From Paenibacillus caseinilyticus (GTDB lineage: Bacteria; Bacillota; Bacilli; Paenibacillales; NBRC-103111), in NCBI RefSeq assembly GCF_027533645.1, contig NZ_JAQAGY010000004.1:124001-188000 (forward strand): a stretch of DNA of 64,000 nt, read 5' to 3'. The notes below the pieces were generated by a model. It made no database searches and was not told where the DNA came from. It worked only from the letters and a program-made list of their open reading frames with translations. How positions within the stretch are numbered: the stretch's first letter is position 1; each line of letters opens with the position of its first letter. Positions 39,219 to 51,246 of the stretch are shown one piece after another. Both the position numbers and the translations under genes were made by a program.

Positions 39219-42200
39219 CTACAGGACTTGCTGCCCCGCGGCAGATGGGCTCAGCAGAAGATGCAGGATCTCCGCGTTGCGTGCCAGATGTTCCCGCTCC
39301 AGCATGTCGGTATGCGTGCCGCTGCCCTGGTGGACGGCTATAGATCCCGCAGCCGGCGCCTTGTTCCACGAAGCGGATACGCCCGAGCCCTCCGCTTCGA
39401 GAAGATGAATGCGTGCGTGAAGCCGGGCCGAGTTCACTATCCCGTTCAGGCAGCGGCGGTAGCCGTTCATCCGCTCCGCCGCTTCCCTCCGGAGTGCCGG
39501 CACCGCGAGCAGGCCGCCATAGCGTGCCTCCGCTCCCCGGAGCGCTTCCTCCGTCCCCAGGTGCAGCTGCTCTTCGGAGATCTGGATCGCCTCATCCTTG
39601 CGCGCCGTATCGATCAGAATCAGCCCGGCCACCTCTTCTCCGCGCGCTTCGAGGATGGCTGCGACTTCGTACGCGAGATTGCCGCCGGCCGAATAGCCCA
39701 GAAGCACATAGGGACCATCCGGCTGCATGCGCCGGACCCAATCCGCGTATGCTTCAGCTCGATCCTCGGGTAACTCCGAGGGGGCGCCGGGATGAAAATC
39801 AAAAGCAAACCACGTATAGTCCGGCAGGGCGTCAGCCAGGCCTCGGTACTCGAAGCCATAGCCTGCGACCGGCGGGAAGCAGAAGATGCTGCCGGTGCCT
39901 CCGCCCTCGTTCAGCCGGACGACCGGCTGCTCGGCCGTGCCGCGCATCCGCTCCAGGCTCTCGAGCTGCTCGGCAAGCGTCTCTATGGTGCGGCAGCGGA
40001 AGACCAGCGGCAGGGGCGCTTCGATGCCGAACTCGGCCCGGATGCGGACGGTGAGCGCCGCTGCGAGCAGCGAATGCCCGCCGATGGCGAAGAAGTCCTC
40101 CCTCACTTCGATGCGCTCCAGGCCGAGCAGCTCGCGCCAGATCGCCGCAAGCCGCCGCTCTGTCTCCGTTCGCGGCTCCTGCCCTTCCGCCGTCATCGAG
40201 GCGCCGATCTGGGCCAGCCTGCTGCGGTCGATCTTGCCGTTGGCCGACAGCGGCATCGCCGCAAGCGGGATCACCTGCGCCGGAAGCATATATACCGGCA
40301 GCGTCCGGGCCAAGTATTCGCGCACCTCGGAAGCGGTCAGCCGGGGCTCCGACACCAGATACACGCAGAGCTGCGTCCCTCCGGTGCCGGGCCGTGCGGT
40401 GGCTGCTGCCGCTACTACGGCTTCATGCTGAAGCAGTCTCTGCTCGAGCTCGCCGAGCTCGATCCGGTAGCCGCGCACTTTGACCTGATGGTCCTTGCGC
40501 CCGAGGAACTCGAGGTTCCCCTCCTCCTGCAGCCGTCCGAAGTCCCCGGTCCTGTACATCATGGCACCGGCCTGGCCGTCAGGGTGGAACGGGTCCCGTA
40601 CGAAAGCAGCCGCCGTCCGATCGGGGTCGTTCATGTAACCGTCCGCCACCCCGATGCCGCCGATGCACAGCTCTCCCGTCATGCCGGCGGGTACCGGCTG
40701 TCCATAAGGGTCGAGGACATAATAGCGGGTGTTGGCGATCGGCTTCCCGTAAGGGATGCTGGTCTGTCCTTCGCAGGTACCGCGAATCGGATAGTGGTTC
40801 GACCAGACGGCGGCTTCCGTTGCTCCCCCGAGTCCCACGACTTGAACTTCCGGGAAGCGGCGGGCGAGCCTTTGGTGCAGCGTCACGGGAATCCAATCCC
40901 CGCTCAGGAACGCAAGCCGCAGCTCGTGCTGCCTGCACTCATCCCCTGCCTCCTCCAGCGATTGGACGAGGTAGCTAAGGGTGGTCGGCACCGAATCCCA
41001 GAAGGTAATCTTCTGCTCCCGGAGCAGCCTCCACAGCTCTGCGGGGTCTTGAATGTCTTCCTTGTCCGCGATGACCACGGTCCCTCCGGCGGCGAGGATA
41101 CCAAGGAGGTCGTAGACCGACAGATCGAAGCACAACGAAGTCACCCAGAGCAGCCGGTCGGCTGCACTCACATGGTAGGCTCCGTTCACCCAGTGAATCA
41201 GATTGACCGCTGAACGGTGCCGGATGCGTACGCCTTTGGGCTGACCGGTGGAGCCTGAGGTGTAGATCACATAAGCCAGGTCGTCTGGGCTCCGTTCTCC
41301 CCCCCATGCAGAGTGAATCACACGGCCGTTCGCAGCCGTCCCTGCAGCGCTTCCTCCGGAAGGTCCGAGATCCATCCGGAGGACTGGCAGCCCTGCCGTG
41401 TCAAAAACCGGCGGAGCATCGGTCAGGATCGCAGCGGCTTCCGAATGCCGGACGAGATAAGCCTGCCGCTCGGGCGGATAATCCGGGTCGACAGGCACAT
41501 ACGCCGCACCGGCCAGGAGAATGCCCAGCATCCCCGAAGCCGCGTCGAAGCCCCGCCCGGCAATCAACGCCACGCAGTGTCCGCGTCCGATCCCGGCCTC
41601 GCGCAGGGCCTCGGCCCATGCGGCGGACCGCTGCCTCAATTCACCGTAGGTCATCGACTGATGACCGTGGACGAGCGCCGTGCGCCCCTCGGCCTGTTCC
41701 GCCCGGGCCAGGAATAATCCGTCCAGCGTCATGTCCCGCGGATACGGGGAGGCCGTCTCGTTGAATGCCATTACTGTCTGCTGCAGCTCTGCGGGCGACA
41801 GGATGCCCAGGGCGCCGAGCCCAGCCGCCGGATCTGCGGCAATCCCCTCGAGCAGCCGCAGCAGGTGGTCTTCGATCCGCCCGATGTCGGTATCCCTGTA
41901 TACGAGAGCGTTGAATGCGAATTTGATCGTCAGCCCGTTCTCCGGCAGCACGAGCAGGTTGAAGTCATAATTCGTCTGTTCGTAGAGCTCGACCTCCTGG
42001 AGCCGGAGTGCGGAGGAGTCCGGCCCGTCTTCCGGCCCGGTGCCCTTCAGGGGGAAGTTCTCATAGACGAACAGGTGGGATATCAGTCCGGCACCCTGGC
42101 CTCCGAGCATCTCGGAGAGCGGGAACCAATCATGCGGTGCAGAAGCGGCCGAGCCCGCAACCGCTTGGGTAAGAAGCTCCTGGAAGGTCATCGCGGACCC

Positions 42201-45200
42201 TGTCCGGAGGCGGACTGGTATCGTGTTGATGAACAGTCCGACCATCGATTCGGCGCCGGGCAGGCCGGCAGGACGCCCGGATACGACCGTACCGAAGATC
42301 ACATCGGTGGTGTGGTTGTACTTGGACAGCAGCAGCGCCCAGGCGGACTGCAGGAGCAGATTCATCGTGGCCCCGCTCCGGGCTGCGGCCGCCTCCAGGC
42401 GCCGGAGCAGCTCAGGGCCCAGGGAAAAGCTGTGATTGCGCTGGAGATACGTCTGACCTCCAGATGAGGCTTGTACTCTGCCCAAAGCCGGCACGCCCGT
42501 CTGCTGTTCGCAGCCGGCCAGCACCTCTTCCCAGTAGGCTGCGGCCTGCTCCTTGTCTCTCTTCTCCAGCCATTCGATGAAATGGCGGTAAGGCTCCGTC
42601 TGCGGCAGCGCGGCTGGCCGGCCGGCGATGGCTGCGGTATACAGGGCTTGAAATTCGCGCAGCAGGATGCCGACGCTCCAGCCGTCCATCAGAATATGAT
42701 GATGGCTCCACACGACCTCGAAGGTGCTTTCCCCCGTCCCGAACACGGCGAACCGCATGAGCCCGCCGCTGCTGAGATCAAAGCCGTCCGACCGGTCTTC
42801 CCTTTGGAAAGCTTGGATCCGGCGTCGCTGCTCCTCCGCGGTCAAGCTGCGCAAGTCCTCGTATCTCACCTCCAGGCTCCTCCGGGTAAGTACGGCTTGA
42901 AGCGCACCTCCCTCGGTGCCATGGCGGAATACCGTGCGCAGGATATCATGACGCGAAGCGATAGCCCGGACGCATTCCGCGAATGCCGGCATATCCAGCC
43001 GGCCCTCGAAGGAGAGCGTCAGCTGCTCGAAGTAAGCCGGCGAGTCCGGATCGAACCGCGCGTGGAACAGCAGGCCTTCCTGCAGCGGGGACAGCGGGTA
43101 GATCCGCTCGATGACCGGGAGTTCGGATGAAGCTTCCGATGAGGCTTCTGATATGGCTTCCGATAAAGCTTCCGATATGGCTCTAGATGAGGCTTCTAAT
43201 GAGGCTTCTAATGAGGCTTCGAATAAGGCTTCTGATGAGGCTTCATCTGAAGCTTTTGCGCTGCGCCCGCGCAGCTCGGCCTCCCAGCTTCGCAGCTCAC
43301 GGATCGACAGGCGGGTGCAGCCCAGATCGGAAGGCGTCGGCAGCCCTTCCTGCTGCGCCAGGCAGTGGTCCGCCAGCAGCAGGAGCTCCGAGCGGAAGGC
43401 GTCCGCCAGCCTCCGCACCGCGGCTTCCTCCAAGTCCCCGGGTGTGAATCCGAAGCTGAACTGCAGCCTCCCATCCGACATCCAGCCGCTGACGAGCAGC
43501 CGGTTCAGCGGACCAGCGGCTGGGGAGATCTGGTCGCCCGAATAACCCGAGAGCGGCGAAATCCCGATTCCCTGCGGATCTCCCGATGCGGCGGAGCTGC
43601 CGATGTCGCCGAGATAATTGAAGCTGATCTCCGGTCTGACGCCGAAGTGCTGCCCCTTGCGCAGATGCTCCGGCGTCAGGTAACGCAGAATGCCGTATCC
43701 CATCCCTTTGTTCGGCACGCGCCGAAGTGCCTCTTTGACCTCCATCAGGCAGTCGCCAGGCGGAAGACCGGGCTCCAGCCTCAGCGCCACAGGGAACACG
43801 GAGGTGAACCAGCCGACGGTCCGGGAGACAGGGAGCTCCTCGCCGGCCGGCTCCCGGCCGTGTCCTTCCCACTCAATAGCGGTAACGGAACCCCCAGTCC
43901 ATCCGTTCACGGCCCGTGCCAATGACGTCAGCAGCACATCGTTGATCTCCGTGCGGTAGACCCGGTGGCAATCAGCGGCAACCCGCTTGGATTCTTCGGG
44001 CGTGAGCTCTATCGTGCGGGAGTCTCCCCGTTCCTCTATCTTCCCCGCGCCTGCTTGAGGCAGCCTGCCGGCTTCCTGCGTCAGCTGTTCTACTTTGGAC
44101 CAATACGGGATTTCGGCAAGCAGCTTCGGAGAGGAAGCGTAGGCATGAACCTGCTCCGACCACGCCTGCCAGGACAGCGTCTTCGCCGGCAGCCGGATCT
44201 CCCGGCCCTGCATCGCCTGTTCGTAGGCTGCTCCGAAGTCTTCCAGGAGAATGCGCCACGAGACGGCATCGATCACCAGATGATGGATGGAGACCAGCAG
44301 ATGATCCCCTTCCGCCGTACGGAAGAGGCCCAGTGCGATCAGCGGTCCCTCCGCGAGATTGTGGCCCGCCTGCAGCCTGCGGCATTCGGCTTCGATCCGG
44401 TGCTGCGGCTCTTGCTCCGAGCGGAAGTCAAACGACTCGAGCCGGAACGCACGGCCCTGCGCCGCTTCGATGCTGCGGTTCCACTGCACGGGGGCGTCCT
44501 CCGCTTCGCGGAAGAGCATCCGCAGCGCATCGTGATGTCCTGTGAGCAGCGTCCAGACTTCGCGCAGCACAGGTTCGTCGAACCCCTGCGGATGGAACAG
44601 CATGACGGATTGATTCCAGTGGTGACGGTCCGCCAAGCCAAGGCTCCAGAACCACTTCTGGATGGCGGTCATAGGCACCTCGCCTTCGACCGCCTCCTGG
44701 GGCAGCTCCTTCTCGAGCGGCCATACTCTCGGGGCCAGGGCGGCAATGGTCCCGTGGCGGAACAGCTCCTTCATCTCGAGCCGGAAGCCCTCGGCGTGCA
44801 GGCGCGCGGCCATCTGAATCCCTTTGATCGAGTCGCCCCCCAGCTCAAAGAACGGTTCGTAAATCCCAATGGGACCGCTGCCCAGCAGCTCTTCCCAGAT
44901 CCGCGCCAGCAGGGATTCCATCGCGGTTCTTGGCGGGACGAAGGATGCACCCTTGCTTCGATCGGCGGTGCGCTCCAGTGCGCGCCGGTCCACCTTGCCG
45001 TTCACCGTCAGGGGAAGCTGTTCCAGCTGCACTACCCGAGCGGGAACCATATAGTCCGGCAGCGTCAGGGAGAGCGTCTCGCGGATCGACGCTTCCGTCA
45101 GCCCTTCGGGGGCGCTGATATAAGCCCACAGCTCCCTGCTTCCGCTGGAGGTCTCTTTGGCGACGACAACAGCTTCCCGAATGGCCGGGTGCTGAAGCAG

Positions 45201-48200
45201 CCGGCTCTCGATCTCGCCGAGCTCGATGCGGTAACCGCGGATTTTCACCTGGGTATCGAGCCGTCCCAGGAATTCCAGATTCCCGTCCGGCCGCCGTCTC
45301 ACGAGATCGCCTGTCCGGTACATGCGGCCGCCCTCCGTGAAGGGATCCGGGACGAACGCAGCCAAGGTGAGCTCCGGGGCACGCCAGTATCCGCGGGCCA
45401 ATCCTCCCCCTACGATGCAGAGTTCGCCGGGAATGCCTTCCGGCTGCAGCTGGCCATAGGGGCCGAGCACGTAGATCTGGACTCCGTCGATCGGAGCGCC
45501 GATCGGGATCAGGGACTCCTGGCGCTCCACGAGGCAGCTTGTGGTAACGACGGTATTCTCGGTGGGGCCGTAATTGTTGTGAAGCTGGTACGGCTGCGGC
45601 CGGTACTGCTTGAGCTGGTCGCCGCCGGTGAGGAGAGCACGCAGACGGGATGGCGCCTTCCCTTCCATGAACCGCTCGCAGAGCTGCGTGGGCAGGAACG
45701 ACACGGTGATGCCTTCTCGCTCATAATAGTCCCGCAGTCCCTCCATCTCCAGCCGGAGGGCGGCAGGCACGATATGCAGGGAGGCCCCGCAGAGCAGCGC
45801 GGGGAACAGCTCCCAGACCGCGGCGTCGAACCCGAAGCCGGCGTACAGCGTACAGCGGTCCGCGGCGGTTAAGCCAAAGTGCCGGATGTGCCAGCGGGCC
45901 AGCTGCACGACGCTGCGGTGCTCGACCATCACGCCCTTGGGGCGCCCGGTCGTGCCGGAGGTATAGATGAGATAGGCCAGGCTGCCCGGGTCCGGATCAC
46001 CTGAAGCGCCGGCTCGTACAGCAGAGAAAGACTCCAGCTCCGTGCGTCCCCATTGGTGTTTCCACTTGGGGCGGCTGCGGCCGGCAGGAAGAGCGGCCGC
46101 CCCCTTGTCGATGCGGATCAGCACATCATAGCGGTAGCGGGTCAGCTCGTTCGGGATCGTGCCGAGCTTGGCGGAGAAATCCAGCCCCCTCACCCCGCCG
46201 TGGTCAGCAGCCCAATCCTCGAAGAACCCGCGAGAGAGGAACAGCTCCGAATGGAAATCCGTTTTGGTAAGTGCCTGCGGGTGTGCCCGCTTGTAGGCAT
46301 GCAGAGACTCCAGCAGGTCCGCCTTGCTGTCCTGGTCCATGACGTCGCCGATAAACAGCATCCCCTGCGCCTTCAGCAGCCCTGCCGCCTGGGCAAGCAC
46401 CTGGCGCAGGTAATGGTGGCCATGGAACACCTGCACCACGCTGTTCAGGATGATGAGGTCAAAATCTCCTTCCTCCACTTCGCCGATCCGGTGGGCAGGC
46501 AGGCACTGCAGCCGGATGTTCTGGTGTCCTTCCCGCTCTACGCGCTCCCGGTCCTTCTCGATGATGACCCGCGACAGATCGGTACCGTAATACAGACCTA
46601 CCTTAGGGGCGATCCGGAACATCGAGATCCCTGTGGCACAGCCGATCTCCAGCACGCGCAGCTCCGGATGGAGGTACGGACGGAGCTTCTGCAGCACATT
46701 CTCGCCGTACTCGTCCATCTCCTCGCGGGAGAGCGGCTCCCGCGTGTAGCTGCTCGTCCAGCCGCCGCCGGTGATGTCGTCGTCCGCTTGTTCGCCGACT
46801 TGCTCCCAGAGCGCTTCGGCCATCAGGTCGTTGTGTTCGCCTTCCGTCTCGGCATACACCTCGTAGCTGTCGAGGCAGAGGTAGGCGCGGAAGGCCGGGC
46901 ATTCCCACTGCAGCCGGTTCAGCAGCGGCAGCTGGGCACGGTCCGTCAGCACCACGCCCGATCCTGCATCGCCGAGCACATTGCGGATCCGTTCGGCCGG
47001 CAGATCCGGATCGAGCGGCACATAGGGCGCACCGGCCTTCAGGATGCCGAGGATAGCCGCAATCCGGCGGGGCGACGGCTGCATCAGCACGGCTACAGGG
47101 TGCTCCTGCCCCGCGTCCGGGCAGGTCCGGAGCAGCGCCGCAATCCGGTTCGCCTCCTCCTCCAGCTGCCGGTAAGTCCACGAATCCGTCCCGCTGACGA
47201 CGGCGGTCTCCTCCGGCGTCCGGTCTGCCTGCTCTTCGAACATGGAGTGCAGGGTCCCCTCGGGCAGATACTCCGCCGGCATGTTCCCGCGCTCCGCCAG
47301 CAGCTGCCTGCGTTCATCCTCCGTTAGCAGCTCGATCCCGGACATCGGACGGTCCGGCTGTCCGGCGGCCTCCCCGATCACCCGCACCAGATGCCGGCTG
47401 AATCTCTCCATCGTGGAGCGGTCGAACAAATCCGTGCTGTATTCGAGCTGAAAGCGGATCTCTTCCCCCCGCTCCCAGACAAAGAGCGTGAGATCGAACT
47501 TGGAGGTGCCGCCCGTATAAGGCACGGCTTCGACGGACAGATCCCCCAGCCGGAGGTCCGGCAGGTCCATGTTCTGGACGACGAAGGCCGCGTCGAACAG
47601 CGGGCTGCGCCCCGGCTCCCGCTGCAGTCCGCAGCGCCGGGCGAGCTCTTCGAACGGATACTCCTGGTGCGCATAGGCATCCAGCGAGAGGCTCCGGATC
47701 TCGGCTAGATACGCACGGAAGGTCTTGCCGCTCGACGGGCGGCTGCGGAGAACGAGCATATTGACGAACATGCCGATCATCGCCTCGGTATCCGTATGCG
47801 TCCGTCCCGCCGCTCCCGTGCCGACCACGATATCTTCACTGCCGGCATAGCGGGACAGGAGCTTTTTGAATCCCGCCAGGAGCACCATCTGCAGCGTTGC
47901 CCCTTCTTCTGCAGCCAGTCTCCGCACCGAAGCCGCCGCCTCCTGCGGCAGCGAGAAGTGGAGCTGATCTCCCGCAAAGCTCTGTACAGGCGGCCGGGGG
48001 CGGTCGGCAGGCAGGTGGAGCAGCGGCCAGTCCGGCGTGATCTGCTCCAGCCAGAAGGCCTCCTGCGCTCTGCTGCGCTGCGCCCCTTCCCCTCTCTGCT
48101 CCCATACCGCATAATCCTTGTACTGGGTACGGGGAGCAGGCAGATGGCTGCCGTCATATAGGGCCGTCAGTTCCCGGACGAGCACGCCGAGCGATGTCCC

Positions 48201-51200
48201 GTCCGCCGCAATATGATGGATGTTAATGAAGAGCAGGTGATGCTCCTCTTCCAGGCGGGCCAGCCCCACGTGCGGCAGGCATGGCAGGGAAATATCGAAG
48301 GGCCGGTTGAATGAAGCCAGGATCTCCTCCCGGGTGCTCTGCTCTCCGTCCATAACCTTCATTTGAAAATCAAAGGTATCGTGCACCTGCTGCACCGGTT
48401 CCCCTTCCACCGTATGAAAAGAGGTGCGGAGCGCTTCGTGGCGGCGGATCAGCTCAGTGAACGCCAGGCCGAGACGCTGTTCATCCAGTTCTCCGCGAAG
48501 GGACAGCACAACCGGAATATTGTAGGAGATGCCGCTGCCCTCCAGTCGGTCCAGGACATACATCCGTTTTTGTGCGGAGGATACGGGATAGAAGGCTTGC
48601 GGGGACACGGCAGGAATCGGCGTTCGTCCCGGACCGGACGCAGGCTCGGCCGAATCGATATAGGCGGCCAGCCGTTCCACGGTCGGTTCGCTGAACAGCA
48701 CCTTGATCGGCACGTCGATCCCATACCGCTCATGGATGCGGGACAGCAGGGTCACCGCTTTCAGGGACTGGCCTCCCCGCTCCAGGAAGGAGTCGCGGAC
48801 CCCGACCGGCGAGGTCTCGAGCAGATCTTCCCACAGGCGGACCAGCACCTTCTCCGTCTCCGTCACCGGGGTCACGTAAGGCGATGAGGCCTGGGCGCCC
48901 GCAGCAGCTGCATGGCCTGCTGACAGGAGCCCGGCTTCGTCCACCTTGCCGTTCACCGTGAGCGGCATCGCACGCAGCCGGATCAGCTGTGCCGGGATCA
49001 GGGCAGCCGGCAGCTGTTCGGCCAGCCGCCTGCGAAGCGCCGTATCCTCCACGTCCTCCCCGGCGGTGTAGAAGCCCCACAGCTCGTGGTCGCCTTGAAG
49101 ATACGGCTTCACCCGTACGGCGGCTTCCAGGACACCGGGTACTAGGCGCAGGATGGCTTCCACCTCGCCCGGCTCCACGCGGTGGCCCCGGATCTTGACC
49201 TGCCGGTCCAGCCGGCCGAGGTAGGCCAGCGTCCCGTCCGGCCGCCAGCGGGCCCGGTCGCCCGTACGGTACATCCGCCCGCCCTCGCGGAACGGATCGT
49301 CCACGAATCGGGCCGCCGTCTCGTCCGGCATATTCCGGTAGCCGCGCGCTACGCCGCCGCCCCCGACATACAGCTCTCCCGGCACCCCGGGCGGCAGCAA
49401 CCGGCCGTCAGGCCCGAGGATGTAGGCAGTGGAGTTGGAGACCGGCCGGCCGACCGGAAGGGGGGCGGGGCGGTCATGTGCCTCGACGCTCTCCCGGTCC
49501 ACCCGGTGAACGGCAGAGAAGGTGGTGTTCTCCGTAGGGCCGTACCCGTTGTACAGGGTAAGCCCTGGACAGGCAGCCAGCACCTGCCCGGCAGCCTGGG
49601 GCGACAGGACGTCGCCTCCGGAGATCAGATGGCGGACGCCGGCGAAGAGTCCGGGATCTTCGGCAGCAAGCAGGTGAAACAGCGGTGCGGTCAACCACAT
49701 CATCGTGATCTGCTGCTGCGCTAGATACGCCTTCAGACGGCCGGCGTTCAGCAGCGTGTCCCGTTCGACAGGAACGAGCGTCGCTCCATGGAGGAGCGCC
49801 CCGAAGATCTCGAGGGTGCCCGCGTCGAATCCTACGGCGCCCGTCTGAGCGAACCGCTCCTGGGGTCCGAAAGGAAGATAGTCCGCCCCCCGCACCAGCC
49901 GGATCACATTCCGGTGCGTTACCATGACCCCCTTGGGGCGGCCTGTCGTACCGGACGTATACATCACGTAGGCTAGGCTGCCGGGGCCCGCGCTGACCAC
50001 AGGTTCCGACGCATCGGCATGCTCCGGCCATGTGCCGCTGCCGAGCTCCAGCCTGCAGCCGGCGTACCCTTGCGGCAGTTCCTCCCCGGGTGCTGCCAGC
50101 AGGATCCGGACGCCGCTGTCTTCCAGCAGGAATCGCATGCGCTCCGCCGGCAGCTCGGGATCGAGCGGCACATAGGCGCCGCCTGCCTTCAGCACGCCCA
50201 TGATAGCCGCAGCCATCATGGAGCTGCGGCCGGAGAGCACGCCTACCGGTTCTTCCGGCGTCAGGCCGAGCGCCAGCAGCTGGTTCGCGAGCCGATTCGC
50301 CCGGAGATTCAGCTCGCGGTAGGTCCACCGGACCTCCCCGTCGTCCACAGCGGTGTGATCCGGGGTCCTGAGGACCTGCTCCGTGAACAGGTCCCCGATC
50401 GACCGGTCCGCTGGATAAGGAACTGCCGTATCGTTATAGGTATGAAGCAGGAGGTGCTCCGTTTCCTCGGTGAGCAGGTCGAGGCTCTCCAGCGGTGCAT
50501 CCGGCTCGGCCAGTCCCTTGCGGTACAGCTGAAGCAGAACATCGCCCGCTTGGGCTATGGAACCCTCCAGGTAACAGCCTGCAGGATAGTGGATCGTGAG
50601 TTGGATGCCTGTCTGTTCCTTGCGGAAGGCAAAGATCAGGTCGGCCGCAAGCTCCTGCGCCTTCCCCCTCCCGTGAAAACCCTCCAGCAGTACGACGGTT
50701 CCCCCTGCCGGGCGCTCTACCGTCCCGCCATCTGCGCCGTGCAGCAGACGGTGTAGCTCGGCCTCCGGAATCCGGGCATGGCGCTCGGCTTCGGATACGG
50801 TGCGCCGGAGCTCCTCCAGCAGCTTTCGGAAGCTAAGCCCGGCCTCCTGCCGGATCCGCAGCGGGAGCAGCCTCCCGTAACCTCCCGCTTCCTCCCCGGC
50901 AGCAAGCGGCATGGCGAGGAGGGTCTCGCCGCTGCCGTTATACCGTTCCAGAAGGGCCTGGACGCCGCTGAGCAGCAGGAGATACAGGGCCGCCGGACTG
51001 CCGCCGCCGGCTCTCTCCAGTCTCCCGCTCAGGTCTTCCGGCAGGGAGAGTGTCCAGCTCGCGCGGTCTTGCGGCGTGCCGGACAGCGGGCCGGCATCCG
51101 GGGGCAGCACGCTCCTCGGAAGCGGCGGCTGAAGCGTCCGGCTCCAATAGTTCGTCACCTCCCGCTGTTCGCCTAGGGTCATCATGGTCTCTTGGGTTTG

Positions 51201-51212
51201 CTCGCGGTTCAC
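39219..51212 (-). CDS. NRPS-B: partial C-A(Val)-T-C-A/MT(Leu)-T-E-C-A(X')-T-TE
   Basis: 3997 aa. It opens with only the C-terminal lobe of a condensation domain (about 1-270, no HHxxxDG). Then A1 (near 461, DALWIGGTFK, valine type); T1 (GGQS, about 812); C2 (HHIAADGTS near 1000); A2 carrying an inserted methyltransferase (about 1432-1700, L-E-I-G-C-A-T-G near 1521) and the leucine code DAWFLGNVVK (near 1795); T2 (GGDS, about 2125); an epimerase with HHLVIDAVS near 2310; an E-A-S-x repeat linker (about 2653-2694); a D-donor type C3; A3 of the FDLSVYD class, DLYDFSLVWK (near 3361); T3 (GGHS, about 3708); and a thioesterase (GYSAGG near 3838). Thus Val, D-(methyl)Leu and X' are added and the chain is released. 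NRPS-A, 34 bases upstream, ends in a complete C domain that would feed A1. I choose a GTG start over the ATG two codons earlier because AGGAGG directly abuts that ATG. Confidence 0.95.
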   Translation of the reverse strand: MNREQTQETMMTLGEQREVTNYWSRTLQPPLPRSVLPPDAGPLSGTPQDRASWTLSLPEDLSGRLERAGGGSPAALYLLLLSGVQALLERYNGSGETLLAMPLAAGEEAGGYGRLLPLRIRQEAGLSFRKLLEELRRTVSEAERHARIPEAELHRLLHGADGGTVERPAGGTVVLLEGFHGRGKAQELAADLIFAFRKEQTGIQLTIHYPAGCYLEGSIAQAGDVLLQLYRKGLAEPDAPLESLDLLTEETEHLLLHTYNDTAVPYPADRSIGDLFTEQVLRTPDHTAVDDGEVRWTYRELNLRANRLANQLLALGLTPEEPVGVLSGRSSMMAAAIMGVLKAGGAYVPLDPELPAERMRFLLEDSGVRILLAAPGEELPQGYAGCRLELGSGTWPEHADASEPVVSAGPGSLAYVMYTSGTTGRPKGVMVTHRNVIRLVRGADYLPFGPQERFAQTGAVGFDAGTLEIFGALLHGATLVPVERDTLLNAGRLKAYLAQQQITMMWLTAPLFHLLAAEDPGLFAGVRHLISGGDVLSPQAAGQVLAACPGLTLYNGYGPTENTTFSAVHRVDRESVEAHDRPAPLPVGRPVSNSTAYILGPDGRLLPPGVPGELYVGGGGVARGYRNMPDETAARFVDDPFREGGRMYRTGDRARWRPDGTLAYLGRLDRQVKIRGHRVEPGEVEAILRLVPGVLEAAVRVKPYLQGDHELWGFYTAGEDVEDTALRRRLAEQLPAALIPAQLIRLRAMPLTVNGKVDEAGLLSAGHAAAAGAQASSPYVTPVTETEKVLVRLWEDLLETSPVGVRDSFLERGGQSLKAVTLLSRIHERYGIDVPIKVLFSEPTVERLAAYIDSAEPASGPGRTPIPAVSPQAFYPVSSAQKRMYVLDRLEGSGISYNIPVVLSLRGELDEQRLGLAFTELIRRHEALRTSFHTVEGEPVQQVHDTFDFQMKVMDGEQSTREEILASFNRPFDISLPCLPHVGLARLEEEHHLLFINIHHIAADGTSLGVLVRELTALYDGSHLPAPRTQYKDYAVWEQRGEGAQRSRAQEAFWLEQITPDWPLLHLPADRPRPPVQSFAGDQLHFSLPQEAAASVRRLAAEEGATLQMVLLAGFKKLLSRYAGSEDIVVGTGAAGRTHTDTEAMIGMFVNMLVLRSRPSSGKTFRAYLAEIRSLSLDAYAHQEYPFEELARRCGLQREPGRSPLFDAAFVVQNMDLPDLRLGDLSVEAVPYTGGTSKFDLTLFVWERGEEIRFQLEYSTDLFDRSTMERFSRHLVRVIGEAAGQPDRPMSGIELLTEDERRQLLAERGNMPAEYLPEGTLHSMFEEQADRTPEETAVVSGTDSWTYRQLEEEANRIAALLRTCPDAGQEHPVAVLMQPSPRRIAAILGILKAGAPYVPLDPDLPAERIRNVLGDAGSGVVLTDRAQLPLLNRLQWECPAFRAYLCLDSYEVYAETEGEHNDLMAEALWEQVGEQADDDITGGGWTSSYTREPLSREEMDEYGENVLQKLRPYLHPELRVLEIGCATGISMFRIAPKVGLYYGTDLSRVIIEKDRERVEREGHQNIRLQCLPAHRIGEVEEGDFDLIILNSVVQVFHGHHYLRQVLAQAAGLLKAQGMLFIGDVMDQDSKADLLESLHAYKRAHPQALTKTDFHSELFLSRGFFEDWAADHGGVRGLDFSAKLGTIPNELTRYRYDVLIRIDKGAAALPAGRSRPKWKHQWGRTELESFSAVRAGASGDPDPGSLAYLIYTSGTTGRPKGVMVEHRSVVQLARWHIRHFGLTAADRCTLYAGFGFDAAVWELFPALLCGASLHIVPAALRLEMEGLRDYYEREGITVSFLPTQLCERFMEGKAPSRLRALLTGGDQLKQYRPQPYQLHNNYGPTENTVVTTSCLVERQESLIPIGAPIDGVQIYVLGPYGQLQPEGIPGELCIVGGGLARGYWRAPELTLAAFVPDPFTEGGRMYRTGDLVRRRPDGNLEFLGRLDTQVKIRGYRIELGEIESRLLQHPAIREAVVVAKETSSGSRELWAYISAPEGLTEASIRETLSLTLPDYMVPARVVQLEQLPLTVNGKVDRRALERTADRSKGASFVPPRTAMESLLARIWEELLGSGPIGIYEPFFELGGDSIKGIQMAARLHAEGFRLEMKELFRHGTIAALAPRVWPLEKELPQEAVEGEVPMTAIQKWFWSLGLADRHHWNQSVMLFHPQGFDEPVLREVWTLLTGHHDALRMLFREAEDAPVQWNRSIEAAQGRAFRLESFDFRSEQEPQHRIEAECRRLQAGHNLAEGPLIALGLFRTAEGDHLLVSIHHLVIDAVSWRILLEDFGAAYEQAMQGREIRLPAKTLSWQAWSEQVHAYASSPKLLAEIPYWSKVEQLTQEAGRLPQAGAGKIEERGDSRTIELTPEESKRVAADCHRVYRTEINDVLLTSLARAVNGWTGGSVTAIEWEGHGREPAGEELPVSRTVGWFTSVFPVALRLEPGLPPGDCLMEVKEALRRVPNKGMGYGILRYLTPEHLRKGQHFGVRPEISFNYLGDIGSSAASGDPQGIGISPLSGYSGDQISPAAGPLNRLLVSGWMSDGRLQFSFGFTPGDLEEAAVRRLADAFRSELLLLADHCLAQQEGLPTPSDLGCTRLSIRELRSWEAELRGRSAKASDEASSEALFEASLEASLEASSRAISEALSEAISEASSEASSELPVIERIYPLSPLQEGLLFHARFDPDSPAYFEQLTLSFEGRLDMPAFAECVRAIASRHDILRTVFRHGTEGGALQAVLTRRSLEVRYEDLRSLTAEEQRRRIQAFQREDRSDGFDLSSGGLMRFAVFGTGESTFEVVWSHHHILMDGWSVGILLREFQALYTAAIAGRPAALPQTEPYRHFIEWLEKRDKEQAAAYWEEVLAGCEQQTGVPALGRVQASSGGQTYLQRNHSFSLGPELLRRLEAAAARSGATMNLLLQSAWALLLSKYNHTTDVIFGTVVSGRPAGLPGAESMVGLFINTIPVRLRTGSAMTFQELLTQAVAGSAASAPHDWFPLSEMLGGQGAGLISHLFVYENFPLKGTGPEDGPDSSALRLQEVELYEQTNYDFNLLVLPENGLTIKFAFNALVYRDTDIGRIEDHLLRLLEGIAADPAAGLGALGILSPAELQQTVMAFNETASPYPRDMTLDGLFLARAEQAEGRTALVHGHQSMTYGELRQRSAAWAEALREAGIGRGHCVALIAGRGFDAASGMLGILLAGAAYVPVDPDYPPERQAYLVRHSEAAAILTDAPPVFDTAGLPVLRMDLGPSGGSAAGTAANGRVIHSAWGGERSPDDLAYVIYTSGSTGQPKGVRIRHRSAVNLIHWVNGAYHVSAADRLLWVTSLCFDLSVYDLLGILAAGGTVVIADKEDIQDPAELWRLLREQKITFWDSVPTTLSYLVQSLEEAGDECRQHELRLAFLSGDWIPVTLHQRLARRFPEVQVVGLGGATEAAVWSNHYPIRGTCEGQTSIPYGKPIANTRYYVLDPYGQPVPAGMTGELCIGGIGVADGYMNDPDRTAAAFVRDPFHPDGQAGAMMYRTGDFGRLQEEGNLEFLGRKDHQVKVRGYRIELGELEQRLLQHEAVVAAAATARPGTGGTQLCVYLVSEPRLTASEVREYLARTLPVYMLPAQVIPLAAMPLSANGKIDRSRLAQIGASMTAEGQEPRTETERRLAAIWRELLGLERIEVREDFFAIGGHSLLAAALTVRIRAEFGIEAPLPLVFRCRTIETLAEQLESLERMRGTAEQPVVRLNEGGGTGSIFCFPPVAGYGFEYRGLADALPDYTWFAFDFHPGAPSELPEDRAEAYADWVRRMQPDGPYVLLGYSAGGNLAYEVAAILEARGEEVAGLILIDTARKDEAIQISEEQLHLGTEEALRGAEARYGGLLAVPALRREAAERMNGYRRCLNGIVNSARLHARIHLLEAEGSGVSASWNKAPAAGSIAVHQGSGTHTDMLEREHLARNAEILHLLLSPSAAGQQVL
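43129..43254 (-). repeat. 12-base tandem repeat in the NRPS-B E-C3 linker
   Basis: Ten full 12-base units plus half a unit (+ strand consensus GAGGCTTCTRAT; GAGGCTTCTAAT is repeated exactly at 43189-43212). They encode a four-residue periodic linker rich in E-A-S, probably helical, between the epimerase and the following condensation domain. Confidence 0.95.
46110..46917 (-). other. Methyltransferase cassette inside the Leu A domain of NRPS-B
   Basis: Class I SAM-dependent methyltransferase segment lying after A-domain motif A2 ([11 protein letters not shown]) and before motif A3 ([11 protein letters not shown]). Motif I is L-E-I-G-C-A-T-G; a Y-Y-G-T-D-L-S motif II and an I-L-N-S-V-V-Q-V-F segment follow. 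The borders are conserved with the cassette in NRPS-A: L-Q-W-E-C-P at one end and N-E-L-T-R-Y-R-Y-D at the other. Confidence 0.9.
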
Positions 51213-51218
51213 ATGCAT

Positions 51219-51224
51219 CCTCCT
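51219..51224 (-). promoter_or_regulatory. Ribosome site deciding the NRPS-B start
   Basis: A perfect AGGAGG on the minus strand touches the ATG at 51218 with no spacer but is six bases from the in-frame GTG at 51212. Normal spacing therefore favours the GTG. Confidence 0.7.
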
Positions 51225-51246
51225 GTCTGGTTCACTGCCACGATCG

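Noticed and set aside
43129..43254. CRISPR array or non-coding satellite
   Set aside because: The units are contiguous 12-mers without spacers and are translated in frame as an NRPS linker.
39219..51212. NRPS-B as an independent initiator, because it lacks a full first C domain
   Set aside because: The adjacent NRPS-A ends in a complete, motif-intact C domain with no A after it, which needs exactly such a partner.
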